Assembly (NCBI RefSeq): GCF_027214005.1 | Contig: NZ_JAPWGY010000003.1 | Location: 124,001-188,000 of the forward strand | Length of the DNA: 64,000 nucleotides | DNA from: Kiloniella laminariae | GTDB lineage: Bacteria; Pseudomonadota; Alphaproteobacteria; Kiloniellales; Kiloniellaceae | Reading direction: 5' to 3' | Part shown: positions 35,174-43,413 of the stretch, piece after piece | Layout of the letters: every line of letters begins with the position of its first letter | How positions within the stretch are numbered: position 1 is the first letter of the stretch | Program-made: the position numbers and the translations under genes | The notes under the pieces: generated by a model | Databases searched by the model: none | Seen by the model: the letters and a program-made list of their open reading frames with translations, nothing else | Told to the model about the DNA's origin: nothing

Positions 35174-36787
35174 ATGAACCAAACACGTTATGATGCCATC
35201 ATCATCGGCGCCGGACACAATGGTCTGACGACTGCCTGCTTTATGGCAAAAGCCGGCCTCAAGGTCCTGGTCCTGGAAAAAAACGATTATCTCGGCGGTG
35301 CCGCGGTCAGTCTGGAACTTCATCCAGGCTGGACCTATTCGAACTGTTCCTATGTCTGTAGCTTGCTGCGGCCGGAAATTGTCCGGGATCTCGACCTGCC
35401 CAAATATGGTCTTCAGGTCATTCCCTATTCCGGTGGCGGGGTCTTCATGCAAAACGGGGATCACCTCTGCAACTACACTGACCATGATGCCCACCGCCTT
35501 GAGCTGGCGCGTCATTCGAAAAAAGACTCTGAAGCCTATGACCGCTATTCAACCGACCTGATGCGGCAATGCCGTTTTATCAAGCCGCTCTTGATGCGCA
35601 TGGCCCCCGATCCCACGTCCTTCAAACCACGGGATCTGGCGGAACTGGCCTATCTCGGCAAGCGGTTCCATGATTTTTCAGAAGCACAGATGGCAGAGAC
35701 TCTCCGCTTCTGGACCATGAGCGTGGCAGAGTTTCTCGACGAATATTTCGAATCAGATGTGATCAAGGCCTATTACGCCGGCTCGGGTATCATTGGCACG
35801 GCTCTGGGCCCCATGTCCCCCGGTACAGCCTATGTGCTGCTGCATCACTACATGGGCGAGGTTGATGGCAACATCGGCGCCTGGGGCTTCGCACGGGGCG
35901 GTATGGGCTCCATAAGCAAAGCCATGGCCGCTTGTTTTGAAGACCATGGCGGAGAAATCCGTAGCGGCTGTGGCGTGGACAAGGTCCTGGTGAAGAATGG
36001 TCGTACCATCGGAGTTGTTCTGAAGAACGGTGATGACTATTACGCCAACACCGTAATTTCCAACGCGGATGTGAAACATACCTTCCTCGATATCGTCGAG
36101 CGGAACGACCTTCCCGAAGACTTTGTCCGTCAGGTTGAACGCTTCAAGATCAGAGGTTCTTCCGGGAAACTGAATATTGCCCTGGATGGCATGCCGGAAT
36201 TTCCACAGGTCCCGAAAGATTCCCCGATCTTCAACGGCGACATGCACTTTACAGACAGCATCGAACGGATGGAACGGGGTTACGATGACTGGAAAAATGG
36301 AACCTGGTCAAAAGATCCCTATCTCGACATGTTGTTGCCCACCCGGATAGACCCGACCATGGCACCACCCGGAAAGCACTACATGACTGTGTTTGTCCAA
36401 TATGCCCCCTATCACCTTGCCAATAACGAAAGCTGGGATGGCCCCAACCGGGACGCCTTTGCCCAGACGGTCTTTAACCAGATTTCGGAATACAGCCCGA
36501 ATTTCAAAGACATGATTCTACACTACGAATGCCGGACACCGCTTGATATCGAAAGAGAAGCAGGCATTACCGAAGGGAATATTTTCCAGGGCGAGCTCAC
36601 TTTTGACCAGTTGCTCTTTAACCGCCCGGTTCCCGGTTATGCCCAGTACAGATCACCCATCAAGGGCCTTTATATGTGCGGTTCCTCAACCCATCCCGGT
36701 GGGGGTGTGATGGGAGCACCAGGAGCAAATGCAGCACGCGAAGTATTGCGGGACCTTGGCGCACGCCAGACGGTTCGGGGGTATTAA
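35174..36787 (+). CDS. FAD-dependent oxidoreductase, PYROXD2/phytoene-desaturase-like (1)
   Basis: A 537-residue flavoprotein. The Rossmann dinucleotide motif IIGAGHNGLTTA is at residues 10-21, followed by VLEKNDYLGGAA; the C-terminal FAD-binding signature is MCGSSTHPGGGVMGAPGAN. This layout is that of the CrtI-like PYROXD2 group, not carotenoid synthesis: no other carotenoid gene is near. GGGGAGG lies upstream of the ATG. Only three bases separate its stop from the next gene, a paralogue. Human PYROXD2 variation is associated with methylamine levels, which makes an N-methyl amine substrate an attractive inference here. Confidence 0.85.
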   Translation: MNQTRYDAIIIGAGHNGLTTACFMAKAGLKVLVLEKNDYLGGAAVSLELHPGWTYSNCSYVCSLLRPEIVRDLDLPKYGLQVIPYSGGGVFMQNGDHLCNYTDHDAHRLELARHSKKDSEAYDRYSTDLMRQCRFIKPLLMRMAPDPTSFKPRDLAELAYLGKRFHDFSEAQMAETLRFWTMSVAEFLDEYFESDVIKAYYAGSGIIGTALGPMSPGTAYVLLHHYMGEVDGNIGAWGFARGGMGSISKAMAACFEDHGGEIRSGCGVDKVLVKNGRTIGVVLKNGDDYYANTVISNADVKHTFLDIVERNDLPEDFVRQVERFKIRGSSGKLNIALDGMPEFPQVPKDSPIFNGDMHFTDSIERMERGYDDWKNGTWSKDPYLDMLLPTRIDPTMAPPGKHYMTVFVQYAPYHLANNESWDGPNRDAFAQTVFNQISEYSPNFKDMILHYECRTPLDIEREAGITEGNIFQGELTFDQLLFNRPVPGYAQYRSPIKGLYMCGSSTHPGGGVMGAPGANAAREVLRDLGARQTVRGY

Positions 36788-36790
36788 AAA

Positions 36791-38356
36791 ATGACGACAA
36801 GATATGACACAATTGTAATCGGGGCCGGTCACAATGGCCTGACCTGTGCCGCCTATCTTGCCAAGGCGGGCAAAAAGGTTCTGGTTCTCGAAGCAAAAGA
36901 CCGGATTGGCGGCATGGCTATCACAGAACCAACTGAAGACGGGGTTCTGATCCCGACCTGTGCCCATCTGCTGTACCAGCTTCACCCTGACGTTATCCGG
37001 GACCTGAACCTGAATTTGAAGATGGCCGCCTCTTCCCTCCCGACCATTGCTCTGGGCTCTGATGGCCGCCACCTCAAAATACTGGGAGAAACCCTCACCG
37101 CCATGAATGGCGCGGATTTATCTTCCAAGGACCAGGAAAATTACACCCAGGTTATGCGGGATCTGAAAAAATTTGCCCGCGTCCTTGGTGCTTTACTCGG
37201 GCAGAAACCTCCCCGCCTCAAAAACCGGGACTGGGAAGATACCAAAACCCTGCTTAAACTTGGCCTCTCGATCCGGATGATGGGCCGTAAATCCATGCAG
37301 GAATTTTTGCGAATTGCCCTGCTCAATATTGCCGATCAATTGGAAGATCACCTGGAAAACGATCTTTTAATGGGGGTAACGGCCATGGAAGCTGTCTGGG
37401 GAACCCATCTCGCCCCCCGATCACCCGGTTCCGTTCTTAGCCTGATGTATAGACTTGCCGGAAGCATGGAAGGTACTCAGGGTGCCATCGGTATTCCCGC
37501 AGGGGGCATGGGTAAAGTTTCTGAAGCACTCGAGCAAGCAGCAACCAGAGCAGGGGCAACCATCCGTACCAATGCGCCGGTTAAGTCCCTTCTTGTTGAA
37601 AATGATACCGTGATCGGCGTAGAGCTGGAATCAGGCGAAAAACTTCTGGCCAACTCCGTTGCTTCAAGTGCAGATCCACAGCGGACCTTTCTCTCGCTTC
37701 TCGGCGCAGAACACCTGGATGCCGGTTTCACCCGACGTCTTAACAAGATTCGAAATCGGGGGGATGCAGCAAAGGTAAATCTGGTTCTGGATGGTTTGCC
37801 GGAATTCAACGGCTTGAGCCAACAGGATCTCGCAGCGAAACTGGTCATCGCCCCCAGCATCAACTATATCGAAAAAGCCTTCAACCACGCAAAATACGGG
37901 GAGTTCAGCGAACATCCTGCATTGGAGATCACACTTCCCACTGTGGTTGATCCAGCCAGTTCCCGATCGAACAAACATGTTCTCTCCATTGTGGCCCAAT
38001 ACGCCCCTTATCAGCTCAAAGCAGGCTGGAGTGAAGAACAACGGGCAGATCTTGGAGAGGCCGTAATTCGTACACTGGAGGCCTATGCCCCCAACATCCG
38101 CAAGCAGATTGTTTCACAGCAGGTATTAACGCCATCAGATCTGGAACAGCTTTTCAATGTTACAGGTGGTCATTGGCACCACCTCGAAATCCAGGTCGAT
38201 CAGCTGTTGATGATGCGCCCGCTTCATGGGACAGCCCAGTATGAAACCCCCATCGGAGGCCTGTTCCTTTGTGGTGCCGGGGCGCATCCAGGTGGAAATG
38301 TTACCGGAGCACCCGGCATGAATGCCGCCCAACGTATTCTGTCCAGAAAGGGCTGA
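36791..38356 (+). CDS. FAD-dependent oxidoreductase, PYROXD2/phytoene-desaturase-like (2)
   Basis: A 521-residue paralogue of the preceding protein, with VIGAGHNGLTCA at residues 9-20, VLEAKDRIGGMA and the C-terminal LCGAGAHPGGNVTGAPGMN. The two share the same domain order but differ widely in the central substrate region, so they probably act on different substrates or form a heteromer. The genes are almost touching (three bases), and the GcvT-like gene follows four bases later, so all are co-translated from one mRNA. Confidence 0.85.
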   Translation: MTTRYDTIVIGAGHNGLTCAAYLAKAGKKVLVLEAKDRIGGMAITEPTEDGVLIPTCAHLLYQLHPDVIRDLNLNLKMAASSLPTIALGSDGRHLKILGETLTAMNGADLSSKDQENYTQVMRDLKKFARVLGALLGQKPPRLKNRDWEDTKTLLKLGLSIRMMGRKSMQEFLRIALLNIADQLEDHLENDLLMGVTAMEAVWGTHLAPRSPGSVLSLMYRLAGSMEGTQGAIGIPAGGMGKVSEALEQAATRAGATIRTNAPVKSLLVENDTVIGVELESGEKLLANSVASSADPQRTFLSLLGAEHLDAGFTRRLNKIRNRGDAAKVNLVLDGLPEFNGLSQQDLAAKLVIAPSINYIEKAFNHAKYGEFSEHPALEITLPTVVDPASSRSNKHVLSIVAQYAPYQLKAGWSEEQRADLGEAVIRTLEAYAPNIRKQIVSQQVLTPSDLEQLFNVTGGHWHHLEIQVDQLLMMRPLHGTAQYETPIGGLFLCGAGAHPGGNVTGAPGMNAAQRILSRKG

Positions 38357-38359
38357 GCC

Positions 38360-39592
38360 ATGACAAAATCCATTTCGCCCCGGAAGTCTGAACTCCTCTC
38401 CGCAAAACCGCGCATTAATGCTGGCCGGAAGCCGACACCCTTTCACCCAAGACAGGTCGAAAAATGTGAGACCAACGACTGGACACTCTGGGCTGGATAC
38501 AGCGTTCCGAACAGCTATCACAGTGTCGAACTGGAATACTTCTCCATCCGCAACGGCGCCACTCTTTATGACATCTCGCCCATGTGTAAATATCGCATCA
38601 AGGGTCCGGATGCCGAACGCTTTATGAACCGGTTTGTCCCAAGAGATGTCAAAAAAATCAAACCGGGCCGGGTTGCCTATGCCATCTGGTGTAACGATGA
38701 AGGCCATATACTGGATGATGGCACAATATTCAGGTTTGGCCCTGATGATTTCCGGCTGTGCAGCCAGGAACGCCAATACGCCTGGCTGATGGACTCCGCC
38801 CTTGGATTTAATGTCGAGATCCTCGACGAAACCGACGATATCGCCGCCCTCCAGTTCCAAGGGCCGACAACCTTTGCCATTCTCGAAGCCATGGGAATTA
38901 AAGGTGTCGAGACACTCAAACCCTTTGATCACAAAAATTTCCCCTTTGCCGGAACGGAGCTGATGGTCTCCCGGACAGGCTTTACCGGTGATTTGGGGTA
39001 TGAGCTCTGGATAGAGCCGGGCAAAGCCCTTGAGCTCTGGGATGCCCTGATGGCAGCGGGTGCGGACAGAACCATATCCCCGATCGGCTCACTTGCTCTC
39101 GACATGGCGCGAATAGAAGCCGGGTTTATCCAGCCGACCGTCGACTTTCTTCATGCAGAACACGTCGTGCGGCACACCAGAGGACGTTCACCCTTTGAAC
39201 TGGGTCTCGATTGGCAGGTTGACTTTGGCAAAGGGCACTTCACTGGGCGCCGGGCCCTGTTAAAGGAAAAAGAGGGCAACAGCTCGCGCTATTGCTTTGT
39301 CGGTCTCGAAATTGAAGGCAACAAGCCCGCCCATAACGCGCTGGTCTATCACAAACAAAAAAAGGAAATAGGTCACATTACCTCGGCAGTCTGGTCACCA
39401 ACCATGAAAAACAATCTCGCCATGGCGCTGCTCCAGCGTCCCTTTGGCGTAGATATCCAAGAAGACCTCTGGGTCGAGATCTATGTCGACAAGGAACTGA
39501 AATGGGACCGGGTAATGGCCAAGGCGAAAATTGTTGACCGCCCTTTTTTCAATCCCCCCAGAAAACGCCTGACACCACCAGCAAGATTCTAG
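38360..39592 (+). CDS. GcvT-like aminomethyltransferase/THF-dependent demethylase
   Basis: A 410-residue protein of the GCV_T plus GCV_T_C fold. After a 50-residue N-terminal extension come the GcvT landmarks LYDISPMCKYRIKGPD, the ELMVSRTGFTGDLGYELW folate-site region and LALDMARIEAGF. The family includes glycine cleavage T protein, sarcosine/dimethylglycine dehydrogenase domains and DMSP demethylase, all of which pass one-carbon units to tetrahydrofolate. No lipoyl H-protein or GcvP is nearby, so a role in stripping a methyl group released by the FAD enzymes is the best inference. Confidence 0.87.
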   Translation: MTKSISPRKSELLSAKPRINAGRKPTPFHPRQVEKCETNDWTLWAGYSVPNSYHSVELEYFSIRNGATLYDISPMCKYRIKGPDAERFMNRFVPRDVKKIKPGRVAYAIWCNDEGHILDDGTIFRFGPDDFRLCSQERQYAWLMDSALGFNVEILDETDDIAALQFQGPTTFAILEAMGIKGVETLKPFDHKNFPFAGTELMVSRTGFTGDLGYELWIEPGKALELWDALMAAGADRTISPIGSLALDMARIEAGFIQPTVDFLHAEHVVRHTRGRSPFELGLDWQVDFGKGHFTGRRALLKEKEGNSSRYCFVGLEIEGNKPAHNALVYHKQKKEIGHITSAVWSPTMKNNLAMALLQRPFGVDIQEDLWVEIYVDKELKWDRVMAKAKIVDRPFFNPPRKRLTPPARF

Positions 39593-39602
39593 GGAGCTAC
39601 GC

Positions 39603-41702
39603 GTGCGCCATCGTTTATCTTCTCTGCTTGACCCCCGGTCAATTGCCCTGATCGGGGCCAGTGCCAAGGCCGGATCTGTTGGACAGATCATGTTACAACA
39701 CATCCGGATTGGTGGGTTTGCCGGACCTGTGTTTGCTATCCATCCAACCAACGACGAGGTCGAAGGCTTTCGCTGTTACCCCGGCCTGGGTGACTTACCC
39801 GAAGTGCCAGAGCATGCTATTCTCTGCGTCGGCGATCATCAGGTCGTAGAACGCCTGTCAGAATGTGCGGCTCTTGGTATAAAAGCCGTAACCATCCTTT
39901 CTCCTCTTCATGGTGACGATGACAATCCTGATAGCCTGAAGCAGGCTGTTTGCAACATTGCCGAAGAGACGGGCATCCTGGTCGTTGGCGGAAACTGTAA
40001 CGGATTTTACAATTTCTGCTCCGGCCTCTGGGCCTGCGGCTTTCCAACCCGCCATGATCACCGTGCAGGCGGCATCACTCTTCTGACCCACTCAGGTTCA
40101 TTGTTTAACGCCATTCTCGATACAGACTCCCGACTTGATTACAACTATGTGGTCTCTACGGGGCAAGAATTAACAACAGATCTGGCTGACTACATGGACT
40201 TCGCGCTCGAGCAGGACTCGACCCGGGTTATCGGATTGTTTATGGAAACGGCACGGAATCCCGAAGGTTTCGCCAAAGCCCTCGCCAAAGCCGCAGAACG
40301 TAAAATCCCTGTCGTCGCCCTCAAGGTTGGCCGAACCGAAAAATCGGCCCGGTTGGCCGCCAGTCACAGCGGTGCTTTGGTTGGGAATGATCAGGCCTAC
40401 ACTGCGCTCTTTGACCGCTATGGCGTACGACGTGTCGAGACGATTGACGAACTGGTTTTCACTCTGATGCTTTTTGCTGAGCCAACCCGGGTGGGAAGCG
40501 GGGCTCTTGCCTCAATCCACGATTCCGGGGGCGAACGCGAACTGATGGTTGATCTTGCCGAACAGATAAAAGTTCCCTTTGCCGAACTTTCTGCTGATAC
40601 CCGCCAACGTATCCAGTTAAAACTGGGGCCGGGCCTTAAAGCAGAGAACCCGCTGGATGCCTGGCATTCCTATAACAATTACGAGGAAAGTTACGGACAG
40701 AACCTGATTGAGATGATGTCCGATCCGCAGGTAGCCCTGGGCGTCATCGTGGGAGACCGAGGCCCTGGCGGGCAGATTTACCCTGAGTACATCCGCTACG
40801 CTCAAGCCGCAAAAGATACTTCTGGAAAGACTGTCTGCATTGTAGCCAATCATCAGGGAACCGGGACCTGTCCTTCTGTGATAGAGGCAACCCGCAAGGG
40901 AATTCCAGTGCTTGATGGCATCACCCCTTTTTTGAAGGCTGCCAGCCACCTTTTTGCCTATCGGGATTTTCAGATCCGTCAGGAAACATCCGCCCCCCAG
41001 CCCCCTTGTGATGTGGTTGAGAAATGGCGCGACTATCTGATCAGAAAAGGGTCTCTGGATGAATATACCGCTTCCCGGCTTCTTCAGGAATTCGGTATCC
41101 CAGTTCCAGCGTCCCAACTGGCGCAATCGGCATTTGAAACCGTCGTTGCAGCCCGGAAAATCGGTTATCCCGTTGTGGTCAAAACCGCCGAAGCCGGGAT
41201 CAATCATAAATCAGATTCAGGCGGGGTTTTCCTCAATCTAACCAACGATGCAGCTGTTTCCAGTGCCTATGACCAGCTTTCGAAAAAGTTGAGCCCCAGG
41301 GTTATGGTTGCCTCGATGATTCAGGGGAAAGGCGTCGAGATGATTTTGGGGATGGTCAATGATCCTCAGTTCGGCCCTGTAGTGATGGTCGGATTTGGCG
41401 GAATTCATGCCGAGATTCTCGCAGATACTGCTGTCGCCCTGCCACCCTTCGGTGAAGAAACAGCACTGAGGATGATCAACAGCTTGAAATTACGAAAACT
41501 TCTGGATGGTGTGCGCGGTGCTCCGCCCGTGGATATGACCGCGCTTGTCGGGTGTATCACCCGCTTTTCCAGCATGATTCATTCCCTTGGTGATCTGATC
41601 AGCGACTTTGATATCAATCCCCTTCTGGTCTTGCCTCAGGGGTGCATTGCTCTGGATGCCCTGGTGCTCCGGGATAACCCCGAGGCAAAAGCTGCAGAAT
41701 AA
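39603..41702 (+). CDS. Fused NDP-forming acyl-CoA synthetase
   Basis: A 699-residue ligase with alpha and beta parts in one chain. It has an N-terminal CoA-binding Rossmann domain (PRSIALIGASAKAGSVGQ), the succinyl-CoA-ligase-like domains with the LTHSGSLFNAI and AASHSGALVGND segments, and a C-terminal ATP-grasp domain starting near residue 480 (ASRLLQEFGIPVPA) with GYPVVVKTAEAGINHKSD. Such enzymes make acyl-CoA with ADP and phosphate as products. The start is a GTG at 39603 with AGGGAG eight bases upstream. It should thioesterify the carboxylic acid that the acyl-CoA dehydrogenase then oxidises, or an end product. Confidence 0.88.
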   Translation: MRHRLSSLLDPRSIALIGASAKAGSVGQIMLQHIRIGGFAGPVFAIHPTNDEVEGFRCYPGLGDLPEVPEHAILCVGDHQVVERLSECAALGIKAVTILSPLHGDDDNPDSLKQAVCNIAEETGILVVGGNCNGFYNFCSGLWACGFPTRHDHRAGGITLLTHSGSLFNAILDTDSRLDYNYVVSTGQELTTDLADYMDFALEQDSTRVIGLFMETARNPEGFAKALAKAAERKIPVVALKVGRTEKSARLAASHSGALVGNDQAYTALFDRYGVRRVETIDELVFTLMLFAEPTRVGSGALASIHDSGGERELMVDLAEQIKVPFAELSADTRQRIQLKLGPGLKAENPLDAWHSYNNYEESYGQNLIEMMSDPQVALGVIVGDRGPGGQIYPEYIRYAQAAKDTSGKTVCIVANHQGTGTCPSVIEATRKGIPVLDGITPFLKAASHLFAYRDFQIRQETSAPQPPCDVVEKWRDYLIRKGSLDEYTASRLLQEFGIPVPASQLAQSAFETVVAARKIGYPVVVKTAEAGINHKSDSGGVFLNLTNDAAVSSAYDQLSKKLSPRVMVASMIQGKGVEMILGMVNDPQFGPVVMVGFGGIHAEILADTAVALPPFGEETALRMINSLKLRKLLDGVRGAPPVDMTALVGCITRFSSMIHSLGDLISDFDINPLLVLPQGCIALDALVLRDNPEAKAAE

Positions 41703-41748
41703 ACACTGACTAAGTACTGAAAAACATAAGAGCCGGGAGAAACCAAAG

Positions 41749-43272
41749 ATGCATCTCAACCAGGTTGAACATTACAGCAAAAGTGACTGGCAAAAACTCG
41801 CTTCCCATTTCCATCCTGAAACGGGCCTGTTCATTGACGGGTCTTATCAAAAGGCGCTCAGGGGCGACAGCTTTCAATCCATCAATCCCGCAACAGGCAC
41901 CCCTGTTGCCGAACTGGCTCTGGGAACAGAGGCAGACATCGACAGGGCTGTTGCCGCCGCACAGAAATCTTTCCGCTCCGGCAACTGGTCGCGGATGGCT
42001 CCAAGGGATCGGATGTCTGTCCTCTATCGCCTGGCAGACCTGATTGAGGAAAACGGGGCTGAGCTGGCTTTGATGGACTCGCTTGATATGGGGAAGCCGA
42101 TCGCGGATTGCATCGCTGTTGACGTACCTGAAGTTGCCAAAACCTTCCGCTTTTTTGCAGAATGCATCGACAAGATTGAAGGCAGTGTAACAGCCACAGA
42201 ATATAGTGTTCTCAGCATGGTTCTGCGCGAACCCATCGGGGTTGTCGCCGCAATTTCTCCCTGGAACTACCCTCTGTTGATGGCGACCTGGAAAGTTGCT
42301 CCTGCTCTCGCGGCAGGGAACAGCGTTATTCTCAAACCTGCTGAACAATCTCCATTAAGCTGTTTGAAACTGGCCGAGCTTTTTGTCCAGGCGGGTGGCC
42401 CCGAAGGTGTCTTCAACGTCGTCAATGGCATGGGCGAAGTTGCTGGCAAAGCCCTGGCACTGCATATGGATGTCGGCAAAGTCAGTTTTACCGGGTCGAC
42501 CGAAGTCGGCAAGCTGATGCTGATTTACGCAGGCCAAAGCAATATGAAAAAAGTCTCGCTGGAATGCGGTGGCAAGAGTCCGCATATTTTCCTCGGCGAT
42601 CTCAGCGGTGACCATCTGGATACAGCCGTCGAAACGGCTTGTGGAGCAATATATAGCAACATGGGTGAAGTCTGTAGCGCAGGATCCCGTATCATTGTTG
42701 ACAGCTCCATTCACGAGGAATTCGTCGAACGGTTTATCCGGAAGGGTAAAGATGCCTTCATTCCTGGTGACCCGCTTGATCCCGCAACAAACATGGGGCC
42801 ACTTGTCGACCACAGTTCACAGGCCCGGGTCTTGAAAATGACAGAAGATGCCATTCGTGAAGGTGCAAAGCTTCAATTCGGAGGGGATGTTCCCGGCGGC
42901 GCGCTGTCTTCAGGGGCTTATGTAAATCCTACGCTTTTCACCTCTGTCCATAATGACATGTCCATAGCCCGGAATGAAGTCTTCGGCCCTGTTGCCTCCA
43001 TTATCAAGGTAGATGGTCTTGATGAAGCTCTGGCTATCGCCAATGACAGTAACTATGGTCTCGCTGCCGGAATCTGGACCAATGACCTCAACCAGGCACA
43101 CCGTTTCGTCAAGGAAGTGGAAAGCGGAACCGTTTTTGTCAATTCCTATGATGAAGGGGATATGACACAACCCTTTGGCGGCTTCAAACAGTCCGGTAAT
43201 GCCAAGGACAAATGTTTCGAAAGCCTCCTCAGCTATACCCGATCCAAAGCTGCCTGGTATCGATTACGTTAA
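41749..43272 (+). CDS. NAD(P)-dependent aldehyde dehydrogenase
   Basis: A 507-residue ALDH-superfamily enzyme. Active-site residues are Asn173 in SPWNYP, the general base Glu272 in LECGGKSP and the nucleophile Cys309 in GEVCSAGSR; the cofactor loop is FTGSTEVG at 247-254. It is most like gamma-glutamyl-aminobutyraldehyde/betaine-aldehyde type dehydrogenases of amine catabolism. GGGAG lies ahead of the ATG. It would oxidise the aldehyde produced by oxygenase cleavage or transamination. Confidence 0.92.
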   Translation: MHLNQVEHYSKSDWQKLASHFHPETGLFIDGSYQKALRGDSFQSINPATGTPVAELALGTEADIDRAVAAAQKSFRSGNWSRMAPRDRMSVLYRLADLIEENGAELALMDSLDMGKPIADCIAVDVPEVAKTFRFFAECIDKIEGSVTATEYSVLSMVLREPIGVVAAISPWNYPLLMATWKVAPALAAGNSVILKPAEQSPLSCLKLAELFVQAGGPEGVFNVVNGMGEVAGKALALHMDVGKVSFTGSTEVGKLMLIYAGQSNMKKVSLECGGKSPHIFLGDLSGDHLDTAVETACGAIYSNMGEVCSAGSRIIVDSSIHEEFVERFIRKGKDAFIPGDPLDPATNMGPLVDHSSQARVLKMTEDAIREGAKLQFGGDVPGGALSSGAYVNPTLFTSVHNDMSIARNEVFGPVASIIKVDGLDEALAIANDSNYGLAAGIWTNDLNQAHRFVKEVESGTVFVNSYDEGDMTQPFGGFKQSGNAKDKCFESLLSYTRSKAAWYRLR

Positions 43273-43289
43273 GACAGGTGCAGAGTTTT

Positions 43290-43394
43290 ATGGCTTATTT
43301 TGGTAAAAAGCCTGCCGCAGCACCCGACAGGCCTTTTACAAACAGGGGAATATACCCAACTATAAATCAGGGTCCGGCAAGGCCTCTACGATAA
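43290..43394 (+). CDS. Possible 34-residue basic peptide between ALDH and reductase genes
   Basis: A short frame starting MAYFGKKPAAAPDRPF and ending PARPLR, rich in Pro, Arg and Lys. It fills most of the 141-base gap between the aldehyde dehydrogenase and the reductase. A weak AGGTG-CAGAG sequence precedes the ATG. I recognise no family, and the gap could equally be an ordinary leader. Confidence 0.3.
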   Translation: MAYFGKKPAAAPDRPFTNRGIYPTINQGPARPLR

Positions 43395-43413
43395 CAGCGG
43401 GAGAAAACAAGTT

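Noticed and set aside
35174-38356. Carotenoid biosynthesis (phytoene desaturase) reading of the two FAD genes
   Set aside because: No crtB, crtE, crtY or related gene lies nearby, and all neighbours are amine-catabolic; the fold is shared but the pathway is not.
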